Assembly: GCF_016834655.1 (NCBI RefSeq)
Contig: NZ_JAENHP010000020.1
Coordinates: forward strand, 1 to 64,000
DNA from: Paractinoplanes ovalisporus
GTDB taxonomy: Bacteria; Actinomycetota; Actinomycetes; Mycobacteriales; Micromonosporaceae
Direction of reading: 5' to 3'
Length of the DNA stretch: 64,000 nt
A program made the translations under genes and the position numbers. The notes beneath the pieces are model-generated. The model did not search any database, was not told the origin of the DNA, and saw only the letters and a program-made list of their open reading frames with translations. Each line of letters starts with the position of its first letter. The stretch's first letter is position 1. Below, piece after piece: positions 55,400 through 63,435 of this stretch.

Positions 55400-56887
55400 A
55401 TGACCACCTTCACCGATTTCGGCGTGCCCGCCGTGCTCACCACGGCCCTCGCCGAACTCGGCATCACCACCCCGTTCCCCATCCAGGCCGCCACGCTGCC
55501 CGACTCGCTCGCCGGCCGTGACGTGCTGGGCCGGGGCCGCACCGGTTCCGGCAAGACGTACGCGTTCGTCCTGCCCCTGCTGGCCCGCCTGGCCGCGTCG
55601 AAGTCGCCGCGCCGCCCTGGCCGGCCGCGTGCGCTGATCCTGGCCCCGACCCGCGAGCTGGCCACCCAGATCGACGCGACGCTGGCCCCGCTGGCGGCCA
55701 AGCTCGGCCTGCGCACGATCACCGTCTTCGGCGGCGTCGGCGCCAACCCGCAGATCAAGGGTCTGAAGGCCGGCGTCGACGTGGTCGTGGCCTGCCCCGG
55801 CCGGCTCGACGACCACCTGCGCAACGGCCACGCGTCGCTCGACTCGGTCGAGATCACCGTGCTCGACGAGGCCGACCACATGGCCGACCTGGGCTTCCTG
55901 CCGGTCGTGCGCCGGCTCATGGAGCAGACCCCGCGCGACGGCCAGCGCATGCTCTTCTCGGCCACCCTCGACAACGGTGTCGACGTGCTGGTCAAGCGCT
56001 TCCTGCACAAGCCGGTGACCCACTCGGTCGACTCGGCCACCGAGGCGCCGGTCGAGATGTCCCACCACGTTCTGCACGTACGGGGTGACGACCGCTTCCC
56101 GGTGCTGGTCGACCTGCTCGCGGCCCCCGGCCGTACGGTCGTCTTCACCCGCACCAAGCGCCGGGCCAAGGTGCTGACCCGCCAGCTGGTCGCGGCCGGG
56201 GTGCCCGCCGTCGAGCTGCACGGCAACCTGGCCCAGAACGCCCGCAACCGCAACCTGGCCGCGTTCAGCGACGGCAGCGCCGAGACGCTGGTGGCCACCG
56301 ACATCGCGGCCCGCGGCATCCACGTCGACGACGTCGGCCTGGTGATCCACGCCGACCCGCCGGTCGAGCACAAGGCCTACCTGCACCGCTCGGGCCGCAC
56401 GGCCCGGGCCGGCAACCAGGGCACGGTGATCACGCTGATGACCGACGACCAGCAGTCCGAGGTGCGCGACCTGACCCGCAAGGCCGGGGTGCGCCCGAAG
56501 ACCAGCCGCACCCGCCCCGGCGACCCGCTGCTGGCCGAGCTGGCGCCGGGCGAGCGCACGTTCGTCAAGCCCGCGCCGGTGGCTCCGGCCGCCGCCGCTC
56601 CGGCCCGCACGGCCGCCCCTTCGGGCTCCCGCCCGCGCCGGGCCCGCGGCGGCGCCGGCCGTGGACGTGGCCCGTCCGAGGCCGCGGTGCCGGCTCAGAA
56701 GTCCTCGTCGTCGCGCGGTCGTCGCGGCGCCGGCGGGGCCGGCAACGCGGGCCAGCAGCGCTCGGCGTCGTCCCACGCGGGCCAGACGCGCAGCGGGTCC
56801 AAGCCCGTCCACACCAGCCAGTCCGGCGGCGGCGCGGCCGCATTCTCGGCCGGCACCCGCGTCGGCGGACGGCGCAGCGCGCGCTAG
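55400..56887 (+). CDS. DEAD-box ATP-dependent RNA helicase
   Basis: 495 residues from ATG 55400. Motifs in order: Q motif (FPIQAATLP), I (GRTGSGKT), Ia (PTRELATQI), II (LDEADHM), III (FSATL), IV (VVFTRTKRRAK), V (ATDIAARGIHVDD) and VI (HRSGRTARAG). The C-terminal 110 residues are Arg/Gly/Ser/Ala-rich and disordered, likely an RNA-binding tail. It unwinds short RNA duplexes, probably in ribosome assembly or mRNA decay. The stop overlaps the convergent yceI-like gene by 4 bp. Confidence 0.95.
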   Translation: MTTFTDFGVPAVLTTALAELGITTPFPIQAATLPDSLAGRDVLGRGRTGSGKTYAFVLPLLARLAASKSPRRPGRPRALILAPTRELATQIDATLAPLAAKLGLRTITVFGGVGANPQIKGLKAGVDVVVACPGRLDDHLRNGHASLDSVEITVLDEADHMADLGFLPVVRRLMEQTPRDGQRMLFSATLDNGVDVLVKRFLHKPVTHSVDSATEAPVEMSHHVLHVRGDDRFPVLVDLLAAPGRTVVFTRTKRRAKVLTRQLVAAGVPAVELHGNLAQNARNRNLAAFSDGSAETLVATDIAARGIHVDDVGLVIHADPPVEHKAYLHRSGRTARAGNQGTVITLMTDDQQSEVRDLTRKAGVRPKTSRTRPGDPLLAELAPGERTFVKPAPVAPAAAAPARTAAPSGSRPRRARGGAGRGRGPSEAAVPAQKSSSSRGRRGAGGAGNAGQQRSASSHAGQTRSGSKPVHTSQSGGGAAAFSAGTRVGGRRSAR

Positions 56888-57396
56888 TTCGCCCTCAGAT
56901 CAAGGCGGATCCGCACGGGCCGGGCGATGATCGCCCGGCCCGTGCCGATTCCGGCGGCCACCCGGTCGACCGTGGCCGAGGCCACGAAGTGGCAGCCGTC
57001 GCCCGTGGACTCGGCGACGTCGATGGTGAGTGTCACCGCGCTGTCGACGCCCCGCACCCGCAGGACGCCGTCGAGCAGCCAGCCGCTCTCGCCCCGGCGG
57101 CAACCGGTGCTGCGGAAGGCGATCGTCGGATGCTGCTCGGCGTCGAGGAACTTCCGGCCGGTGACGTCGCGGTTGCGGCGCTCGTCGTCGCTGCGGAAAC
57201 TGCCCGCCTCGAGCACGGCCGAGGCGGTCGACGCGGCCGGATCATCGGCGACGGTCACGGTGCCGCCGCGCAGATCGACGGTGGCCGTCACGGGTTTCAA
57301 GCCGAAGACGTGGGTGGCGGTGAGCCGGCACGTCGAGCGCCGGGGGTCGAGGGTGTAGGTGCCGGGCCGCGGGATGGTTCGCACTGATGTCGTCAT
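56884..57396 (-). CDS. YceI family protein
   Basis: 170 residues. The lipocalin-like beta-barrel pattern is visible: GTYTLDPRRSTCRLTATHVFGLKPVTATVDLRGG, SFRSDDERRNRDVTGRKFLDAEQHPTIAFRST, LDGVLRVRGVDSAVTLTI. YceI proteins bind isoprenoid-like lipids; this one has no signal peptide, so it is cytoplasmic. It begins 35 bp after the stop of the large LuxR regulator on the same strand, so it may be in its operon or under its control. Confidence 0.9.
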   Translation of the reverse strand: MTTSVRTIPRPGTYTLDPRRSTCRLTATHVFGLKPVTATVDLRGGTVTVADDPAASTASAVLEAGSFRSDDERRNRDVTGRKFLDAEQHPTIAFRSTGCRRGESGWLLDGVLRVRGVDSAVTLTIDVAESTGDGCHFVASATVDRVAAGIGTGRAIIARPVRIRLDLRAN

Positions 57397-57431
57397 GCCG
57401 CTCAGCCTGGCGGCCGCCGGCCCGGCGGAAC

Positions 57432-60206
57432 TCAGTGCCGGTACTGAGATGCGGCACGTAGCTCGTTCCGGTTGGCGAGCCCGAGCTTGCCGAGGATGTT
57501 GCGCACGTGCGTCTCGACGGTGCGTTCGGAGAGCACCAGCCGTTCGGCGACGGCCCGGTTGGACAGGCCCTCGGCGACCAGCCCGGCGATCTCGCGTTCC
57601 CGCACCGTCAGGTCGTCGCGGGCGAGCTCGGCGGCCGGCCCGGCCAGTGCGGCCAGACCCAGCCTGCGGGCGGTGGCGAGCGCGGCCGAGGCGATCTCAC
57701 GGGAGCGGCGTGGATCGGTGGTGCGCAGGCTCCGGGCGTACGGAATCCGGGCCTGGGCGAGGAAAGCCGGCGCGCCGATCCGCTCCTCCATCGCGACCGC
57801 CTCGGCCAGGTGCCCCTGCGCCTCGGGCCGGCCCAGCGCGGCCGCGATCGCCCCCAGGGACCGGCTGATCGCGCCGTGGCAGCTCGACATCGAGTTGAGG
57901 AACAGTCCCGCGCTGGGCCGCATCCGCGTGTAGCAGTCGGCGGCCAGGTCGAGCTCGCCCACCCAGGCCGCGACCTCTCCGGTCATCACGGTCACGAACG
58001 TGCGCCGCCCGTCCTCCGGCAGCCGCGGCATCACGAGGCGCAGACGGCGCACCGCGTCGAGCGCGCCCTCCCGGTCGCCCCGGCCCATCGCGATCTGTCC
58101 CATCTGGATGGTCGCGATCGGCATCTCGTTGCCCCCGAACGAGATCGCGTCGGCCCACGCGTAGTCACCGGTCAACGGCGCGAGACCGCTGAGGAACGCG
58201 AGATAGAGGTACGGGGCCGAGGCGTCCTGCGAGCGCAGGGCGAGATCGCGGGCCTCGGTCGCGAAGCCGTACGCCGCCGTGAGCTCCCCGGCCAGCAGGG
58301 CGCGGGCGGCCCGGGCGCGCAGCAGATGCCAGTGCGCGACCGGCCAGCCGAGCCGGTCGACCAGGCCCGCCAGGCGACCGGTCTCGGCGTCGTACGCACC
58401 GAGGTCGCCGGTCGCCAGATGCGTGTCGAGCAGCCAGGTGCGTCCCCACAGCTCGGCGTCGGGCTGCCCGCTCGGACCGGCCAGCTCGCAGCTGCGGCGG
58501 GCCAGTTCACGCACCTCGCCGAGGCGCTGGGCGGGGTCGATCGTCTCGTGCCGGGCGTGGACGGCGGCGACCAGGGCTTCGGGCCGTCCGGAGGCCTCGG
58601 CCAGGGCCATCGCCTCACGGCCGATCCGTTCGGCGCGCTCGGGGTCGCGGTCCTCGGCGAGCAGGAAGGCGTACTGCGCAAGCACTTTGGCCCGGTCGCC
58701 GTCGTCCAGTTCCTGGGCCAGCGCGCGTTCGCACAGCCGCAGCAGCGCCGGTCCGAGCGGCCCGCCCAGCCCCCGGATCACCAGCGCGGCCGCCGCGCCC
58801 ACGTGGTCGACCACCGCCTCGCAGTCGGCGAGAGCCACATCCAACTGCCCGTTCCGGTACGCCGCCTCCGCCCGCTCCAACCGCAACCCGGGGTCGCCGG
58901 GCGCGTGATCGAGCGCCCGGCCCAGCCAGTGCACGGCTTCACTGTGGTCGAGCCCGCGGGCCGCCGCCCGGGCCGCCGCCACGCAGGCACGCACCGCTTG
59001 CCCCCGCGAGATGTCGTCCACGGCCGCGCGCACCCGATGCCGGGCGATCTCGGCCAGACTCCCCCCGCCTGCTCCTTCGGGCGTGCCGAGCGCATCGGCG
59101 ATGGCCGCGTGGGCGCGGATCCGCTGGTCGCGGCCGAGCCCGTCGTAGAGCGCCTGCCGCACAAGATCGTGTCCGAACCGCACGCGGGCCGGCATCCACG
59201 GATCGTCGACGAGCACGCCGGCCGCCACCGCCTCGCCGAGCGCACCGACCGGAACCACCCGTTCCAGGACCGCGACGTCGATCTCGGACCCGTAGGCGGA
59301 CGCCACGTCCAGCATCTCCCGGCATTCCGGCGTCAGCTGATGCGTGCGCCGGGCCACGAGCCGCCGCAGCCCGTCCGGCAGGTCGAACGCGCCGGCCGGG
59401 GTCGCGAGCCGGTCCTCCCGCGCCAGCAGACGGGCCAGCTCCCGCGTGTAGAGCGGGTTGCCCCCACCGAGCCGGTGCACCGCGGCCGCCCAGCTCGGAT
59501 GCACCCGGTCTGCCTGCGCCACCAGATAGTCACCGACCGCCGCGACATCCCACGGCCCGATCGTCAGCACCTCCACCGGGGACAGATCCGCGATCTCGCC
59601 TTCCCGGGAGGGGGCCGAGGGCGGCGTCACCCCGTCCGAGGCGCCGCGCGTGGTGCCGATCACCAGGATCCGCGCGCGGTCGATCTCGCGGGCGAGGGCG
59701 GCCAACAGCGCCAGCGAGGCATCGTCGGCCCAGTGCAGATCCTCCAGCACGAGCACCAGCGGCTGCTTCCCGGCGGTTTCGACCAGCGCGGTGACCGTGG
59801 CTCGGACCACCCGGAACCGGGCCGCCGCGGCCGTCTCACCCGTGTCGGCCCGGATCCGCGCCGTCGCAGCCGGCCCGCCCTCGGCGGCTCGGATCCGCGC
59901 CGTCGCAGCCGGCCCGCCCTCGGCGGTGAGGGTCAGCAGGGCCGGGGACAGGCCGTCGGGCGCGTTGCGCAACAGGGTCGTCCACGGCCAGAAGCTCGGC
60001 GCGCCCTCGTCGGGGTCGGCCCGGCCCGCCAGCACGGTGACCCCGGCCGCGACGGCTCGCGCCACCGCCTCCTCGACGATCGCCGTCTTGCCGATGCCGG
60101 CCTCGCCGACCAGCAGCGCCACCCCGCCGGCGCCCCGCATGGCCGCGGCGCGCAGCCGGTCGAGGGCGACCACTTCGGCCACCCGTCCCACCAGCCGCAC
60201 TCCCAT
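57432..60206 (-). CDS. LuxR family regulator with AAA-type ATPase (LAL type)
   Basis: 924 residues. The N-terminal ATPase has GEAGIGKTAIVEEA (Walker A, about 34-41) and LVLVLEDLHWADDASLALLAAL (Walker B). A long helical, TPR-like middle (about 400-840) follows, then the LuxR helix-turn-helix at the C-terminus (LTVREREIAGLVAEGLSNRAVAERLVLSERTVETHVRNILGKLGL). Such regulators (MalT-like) bind ATP and a ligand before activating. A 39-bp repeat near 59,851-59,928 adds two copies of EGGPAATARIRA inside the ATPase region. The target may be the downstream YceI gene. Confidence 0.94.
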   Translation of the reverse strand: MGVRLVGRVAEVVALDRLRAAAMRGAGGVALLVGEAGIGKTAIVEEAVARAVAAGVTVLAGRADPDEGAPSFWPWTTLLRNAPDGLSPALLTLTAEGGPAATARIRAAEGGPAATARIRADTGETAAAARFRVVRATVTALVETAGKQPLVLVLEDLHWADDASLALLAALAREIDRARILVIGTTRGASDGVTPPSAPSREGEIADLSPVEVLTIGPWDVAAVGDYLVAQADRVHPSWAAAVHRLGGGNPLYTRELARLLAREDRLATPAGAFDLPDGLRRLVARRTHQLTPECREMLDVASAYGSEIDVAVLERVVPVGALGEAVAAGVLVDDPWMPARVRFGHDLVRQALYDGLGRDQRIRAHAAIADALGTPEGAGGGSLAEIARHRVRAAVDDISRGQAVRACVAAARAAARGLDHSEAVHWLGRALDHAPGDPGLRLERAEAAYRNGQLDVALADCEAVVDHVGAAAALVIRGLGGPLGPALLRLCERALAQELDDGDRAKVLAQYAFLLAEDRDPERAERIGREAMALAEASGRPEALVAAVHARHETIDPAQRLGEVRELARRSCELAGPSGQPDAELWGRTWLLDTHLATGDLGAYDAETGRLAGLVDRLGWPVAHWHLLRARAARALLAGELTAAYGFATEARDLALRSQDASAPYLYLAFLSGLAPLTGDYAWADAISFGGNEMPIATIQMGQIAMGRGDREGALDAVRRLRLVMPRLPEDGRRTFVTVMTGEVAAWVGELDLAADCYTRMRPSAGLFLNSMSSCHGAISRSLGAIAAALGRPEAQGHLAEAVAMEERIGAPAFLAQARIPYARSLRTTDPRRSREIASAALATARRLGLAALAGPAAELARDDLTVREREIAGLVAEGLSNRAVAERLVLSERTVETHVRNILGKLGLANRNELRAASQYRH
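59851..59928 (-). repeat. 39-bp direct repeat inside the LuxR regulator gene
   Basis: Two adjacent 39-bp copies (59851-59889, 59890-59928), starting CGGATCCGCGCCGTCGCAGC, differ at one base near the end. The period is 13 codons, so the frame is kept and the protein has two tandem EGGPAATARIRA units between ATPase motifs, probably in a surface loop. Confidence 0.93.
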
Positions 60207-60222
60207 GCGGACAAGGTGGACC

Positions 60223-60885
60223 CTAGGCGTCGGGGATGTCCACCTCGATCTCGTCGGAAAGGGTGAATCCGTCGATCAGATCGAGGTCGTCGCCGCTCCA
60301 GAAACGTCCCGGGTCATACCAGTTGGGCTGGCGTCCCCGGGGCAGCAGGCCCATGTCCTCGTACGTCACCGCGACCACCTCGGCGCAGTACGCGGTCTCG
60401 AGCGCCGCCTCGGTCGCCGGGCCGCGGCCGCCGCGCAGGCGCCACCGGGGCCGCACCTGGGGCACCCGGCCACGCACCCACCGCCACGCCAGCTGAGCCG
60501 AGGACGGGAACGGTGTGCCGTCGAGCCGGGCCACCGTCTTGAGCGCCCGGTCCTCCATCTCCTTGGGCACGCTGGGCTCGAGCTGACGCAGCCAGCCCCG
60601 CTGCCCGTAGCGGTGCGCCCAGATCGTCACCGCGTCGCGCAGGTCGTGCAGCTGCACCCCGCGCTGGAACGTGCCGGACCAGAGATCGGGCAGTGATTTG
60701 CCCAGCTCGGCGTGCCACATGAGGGGCGGCATGTCCTCGACGACGATCGACATTCCGACGTGGTTGACCGGGCTGTTGGTCAGCGTCTGGATGGCCCGGT
60801 CGGCGCCCGTGCGCCCACGGAAGATCCAGATATCCCCGGTCCGGGTCAGGTCGATGGCCTCATCGAGGCTGATGGCGGCGTCCAC
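60223..60885 (-). CDS. Permuted NlpC/P60-like (YiiX/YebB type) cysteine peptidase fold
   Basis: 220 residues from GTG 60885. The His comes first (NSPVNHVGMSIVVEDMPPLMWHAELG) and the Cys later (ETAYCAEVVAVTYEDMGLL), the reversed order of circularly permuted papain-like enzymes. No signal peptide. Other permuted members cleave lipids or act on peptidoglycan-like amides. The start WIFRGRTGADRAIQTLT resembles the entry strand. It is divergent from the 61-residue membrane protein. Confidence 0.75.
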   Translation of the reverse strand: MDAAISLDEAIDLTRTGDIWIFRGRTGADRAIQTLTNSPVNHVGMSIVVEDMPPLMWHAELGKSLPDLWSGTFQRGVQLHDLRDAVTIWAHRYGQRGWLRQLEPSVPKEMEDRALKTVARLDGTPFPSSAQLAWRWVRGRVPQVRPRWRLRGGRGPATEAALETAYCAEVVAVTYEDMGLLPRGRQPNWYDPGRFWSGDDLDLIDGFTLSDEIEVDIPDA

Positions 60886-60899
60886 GTGTCTATCCTCAA

Positions 60900-61085
60900 G
60901 TGATGCGTTGGTGGAAGGTAGTGGGATTGGCCGGTCTGGCGGGAGTCGCGGCAACGGGCGTGGTGGTGGCACGGTCGGAGCGCAAACGCCGGCAGTACAC
61001 CCCTGACGAGATCCGCGACCGCCTGCACCAGCGGGTCGCCGAGGCGGCCGCCGCGGACTCAGACGACATCAGTATCGCGGAGTAG
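60900..61085 (+). CDS. Small single-helix membrane protein
   Basis: 61 residues from GTG 60900 (ATG 60903 also in frame). The first 25 residues form one membrane helix (VVGLAGLAGVAATGVVVARSERKRR), then comes a charged amphipathic helix (YTPDEIRDRLHQRVAEAAAAD). It starts only 14 bp from the divergent permuted-peptidase gene and its last 27 bp overlap the App1-like gene. Function unknown. Confidence 0.68.
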   Translation: MMRWWKVVGLAGLAGVAATGVVVARSERKRRQYTPDEIRDRLHQRVAEAAAADSDDISIAE

Positions 61086-62102
61086 CGACCATAATCCGGC
61101 CCCATCCGGCGCGGTGAACCATGTCTTGCCGCCGGAGCCGACCGCCTCGGGGTTGCCGGACGGGCCCGGGATGGCGCCGGCCAGCACCGACTGGGTGGGC
61201 GAGAGCCGGCGGATCGCGACGGCGGCGACGTTCTCCGGATGGGCGTGCGCGAACTCGGAGTAGATCTCCTGGTCGTGCTGGCCGTCGTCGCCGATCAGCA
61301 GCCAGCGGATGTTCGGGAACTCCCGGGACAGCCGCTGCAGCGTGGTGCGCTTGTGGTCCTGGCCGCTGCGGAACCACCGGTCGGGCGTGGGCCCCCAGTC
61401 GGTCAGCAGCAGCGGGCCCGCCGGGTAGAGGTGGCGGGACAGGAAACGGGACAGCGTCGGCGCGACGTTCCAGGCGCCGGTGGACAGGTAGAACACCGGG
61501 GTGCCGGCGTTCGCCGTGATCAGCCGTTCGTAGAGGACGGCCATGCCCGGCACTGCCATGCGCGCGTGCTCGTCGAGCACGAACGTGTTCCAGGCCGCGA
61601 GCAGCGGACGCGGCAGCGCGGTCACCATGACCGTGTCGTCGATGTCGCTGATCAGGCCGAAGCGGCACTCCGGGTCGACCACCCGGATCGGCGCCTCGGC
61701 CGGCGCCGCGCCCTCGGTGAACAGCCGGACGCTGCCCCAGCCCGGCTCGAGGTCACCCTTGACCCGGCAGTCGACGTAACCGCTGCGGTCGGTGCGGGTC
61801 TCGGTGATGCTGTCGCCGATCTGGATCTTCACGACCGTGTTGTGCACCGGTGAACTGGTGAAGCTGCGCCAGCCGCGGACCTTCTCCAGCGTCTTGCGGT
61901 GCGGTGTGCCCCGGGTCAGCACCACCCGGGCCATGACGCGCGCCCAGCCGGGCGCGCCGTAACCCGTGTAGGCCGTGATCACCGGCCGCCAGCCCCGGTT
62001 GCGCAGCCGGCGCTCGACGATCTCGTGGAGGGCGTCCTCCACGCGCGCGGCCCGGTGCATCCGGATCGCGGGCGGCTGCCCGCCCGCCGGAGTTGATGCC
62101 AC
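61059..62102 (-). CDS. App1-like phosphatidate phosphatase family protein (DUF2183)
   Basis: 347 residues from GTG 62102. The catalytic domain has the HAD-type DxDxT signature as SDIDDTVMVT (residues near 150), FYLSTGAWNVAPTLSRFLSRH, and WLLIGDDGQHDQEIYSEFAHAHPENVAAVAIR, which are the APP1/DUF2183 marks. Yeast App1 dephosphorylates phosphatidate; the bacterial substrate is unproven. The N-terminal domain (about 1-135) is beta-rich (VVLTRGTPHRKTLEKVRGWRSFTSSPV). No signal peptide. Confidence 0.9.
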   Translation of the reverse strand: MASTPAGGQPPAIRMHRAARVEDALHEIVERRLRNRGWRPVITAYTGYGAPGWARVMARVVLTRGTPHRKTLEKVRGWRSFTSSPVHNTVVKIQIGDSITETRTDRSGYVDCRVKGDLEPGWGSVRLFTEGAAPAEAPIRVVDPECRFGLISDIDDTVMVTALPRPLLAAWNTFVLDEHARMAVPGMAVLYERLITANAGTPVFYLSTGAWNVAPTLSRFLSRHLYPAGPLLLTDWGPTPDRWFRSGQDHKRTTLQRLSREFPNIRWLLIGDDGQHDQEIYSEFAHAHPENVAAVAIRRLSPTQSVLAGAIPGPSGNPEAVGSGGKTWFTAPDGAGLWSLLRDTDVV

Positions 62103-62205
62103 GCTCTGGCCCCCTGCCCGTAGGTGTCGGCGGTCATCCTGCCCGGTTACGGTACCTGCCTAACCTGGCAGTCGCGGCTGAACGCCCCCGCCTCCACTGG
62201 GGACG

Positions 62206-62928
62206 CTATGCGTACGCCTTGGTGGCCGGCATCTCACCGGTGGCCCACTGGTCGGCGAACCACTCGTCGCCAGCCGGTTCCTCGGCCGTGGCCGAGCGCA
62301 CGATCGCCGCCGCGGCCTCGGCCCGCAGGCTGCGCAGGGCGTCCGCCGCCAGCTCGGACTCGACCCAGGCCGCCTGCTCCCGCTTCTGGGCGTCTTCGTA
62401 CTGCGACATGCGGTGGGCCCGGATCGCGTTGCGCAGCAACCCCTCCTGCACCACCGGGTGCAGACGCGGGTTCCAGCCGCGGTGCGCGAGCACGTCGTTG
62501 AGCTGGGCCATCGAGATCTCCCGGTTGCGGCAGGCGGCGATGGCGGCGTGGTGCAGGTAGCGCTGCCGGTCGGCGTTCTCCCCCGGCTTGCGGCGCCGGC
62601 TCATCAGCGGGAACGCGGCGGCCTGGGTGGTCTCGCGGGAGCGGCGGTCGGCTTCGTCGAACGCCAGCCAGGCGGCGTCGACCTGTTCCTGCGCGGTGGC
62701 CCACTCGGCGCGCAGACGGGCGGCGGTGGCCGCGGCCCGCTCGGCCGCCACCGCGACCTCGTCGGCGAAGCGGAGCTTGTCCCGCTCGGCCTCGGTCAAC
62801 GGCCGGGGTGGGGCGCTGCGGGGCAGCGCCACATAGACCGCCGCCACGGCGATGGCGAGCAGGATGACCAGCCACAGCGCGGCGGCCTGAGGAATGGAGA
62901 CGAAGAAGCTGTGCAGGGCGGTTTCCAT
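62206..62928 (-). CDS. Membrane-anchored coiled-coil protein of unknown function
   Basis: 240 residues. One N-terminal membrane helix (about 13-35, AAALWLVILLAIAVAAVYVAL) is followed by long Ala/Glu/Arg-rich helices (EVAVAAERAAATAARLRAEWATAQEQVDAAW and later) that look like a coiled coil. The middle (RYLHHAAIAACRNREISMAQLNDVLAHRGWNPRLHPVVQEGLLR) is more specific and may be conserved. No enzyme motif. It is upstream of the App1-like gene on the same strand. Confidence 0.75.
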   Translation of the reverse strand: METALHSFFVSIPQAAALWLVILLAIAVAAVYVALPRSAPPRPLTEAERDKLRFADEVAVAAERAAATAARLRAEWATAQEQVDAAWLAFDEADRRSRETTQAAAFPLMSRRRKPGENADRQRYLHHAAIAACRNREISMAQLNDVLAHRGWNPRLHPVVQEGLLRNAIRAHRMSQYEDAQKREQAAWVESELAADALRSLRAEAAAAIVRSATAEEPAGDEWFADQWATGEMPATKAYA

Positions 62929-63026
62929 CGCAACCTCACATGCAGACGCGGATCTCCCGAAAACAACGCTGGGTGGGGCGGCTCTCGCCGCGGGCAGCGG
63001 TCAGCCGCCGGCACGGAACTGGTGCG

Positions 63027-63383
63027 TCAGGCGAGGGGCGGGCCGCGGACGGCCCGGGTGCGCATCGTGACGCCGGCAAGAACGACGATCGCCGCGGCGA
63101 CCAGCAGGGCCGGGGCCGGGGCAGGCAGCGGGACGGTGACCGGCTCCGCCACGGTGGCCGGGGCCGGGGCTTGCTCGGTGACACTGGCCACGGCGGACGG
63201 CGGCGCCGGGGTCGCGCTCGCGGTCTCGAGCCGGGCCGGAGCGAGGTGAGCGGCGAAGGCCAGGGCCAGCATGGCCAGCCCGGCGAGAAAGCGCAGCAAG
63301 CGGTGCCCGTCCCAGTCTCGGGGAAGCACTCGCGCCACGGCCGTCACACCGATCAACCTACCTTTTCCCGCCGCAACGCGCAT
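63027..63383 (-). CDS. Small two-helix membrane protein
   Basis: 118 residues from ATG 63383; GTG 63347, with GGTAGG upstream, is an alternative start. Hydrophobic segments lie at about 33-48 and 90-105, with a Pro/Ala-rich loop between them (SATPAPPSAVASVTEQAPAPA...) that probably faces outside. The end is short and basic. No family recognised. Confidence 0.6.
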   Translation of the reverse strand: MRVAAGKGRLIGVTAVARVLPRDWDGHRLLRFLAGLAMLALAFAAHLAPARLETASATPAPPSAVASVTEQAPAPATVAEPVTVPLPAPAPALLVAAAIVVLAGVTMRTRAVRGPPLA

Positions 63384-63435
63384 GGCTCATCCGAGTTACG
63401 GCCAGTCAGTGACATTTCCCCCGTACGAGGTCTGG

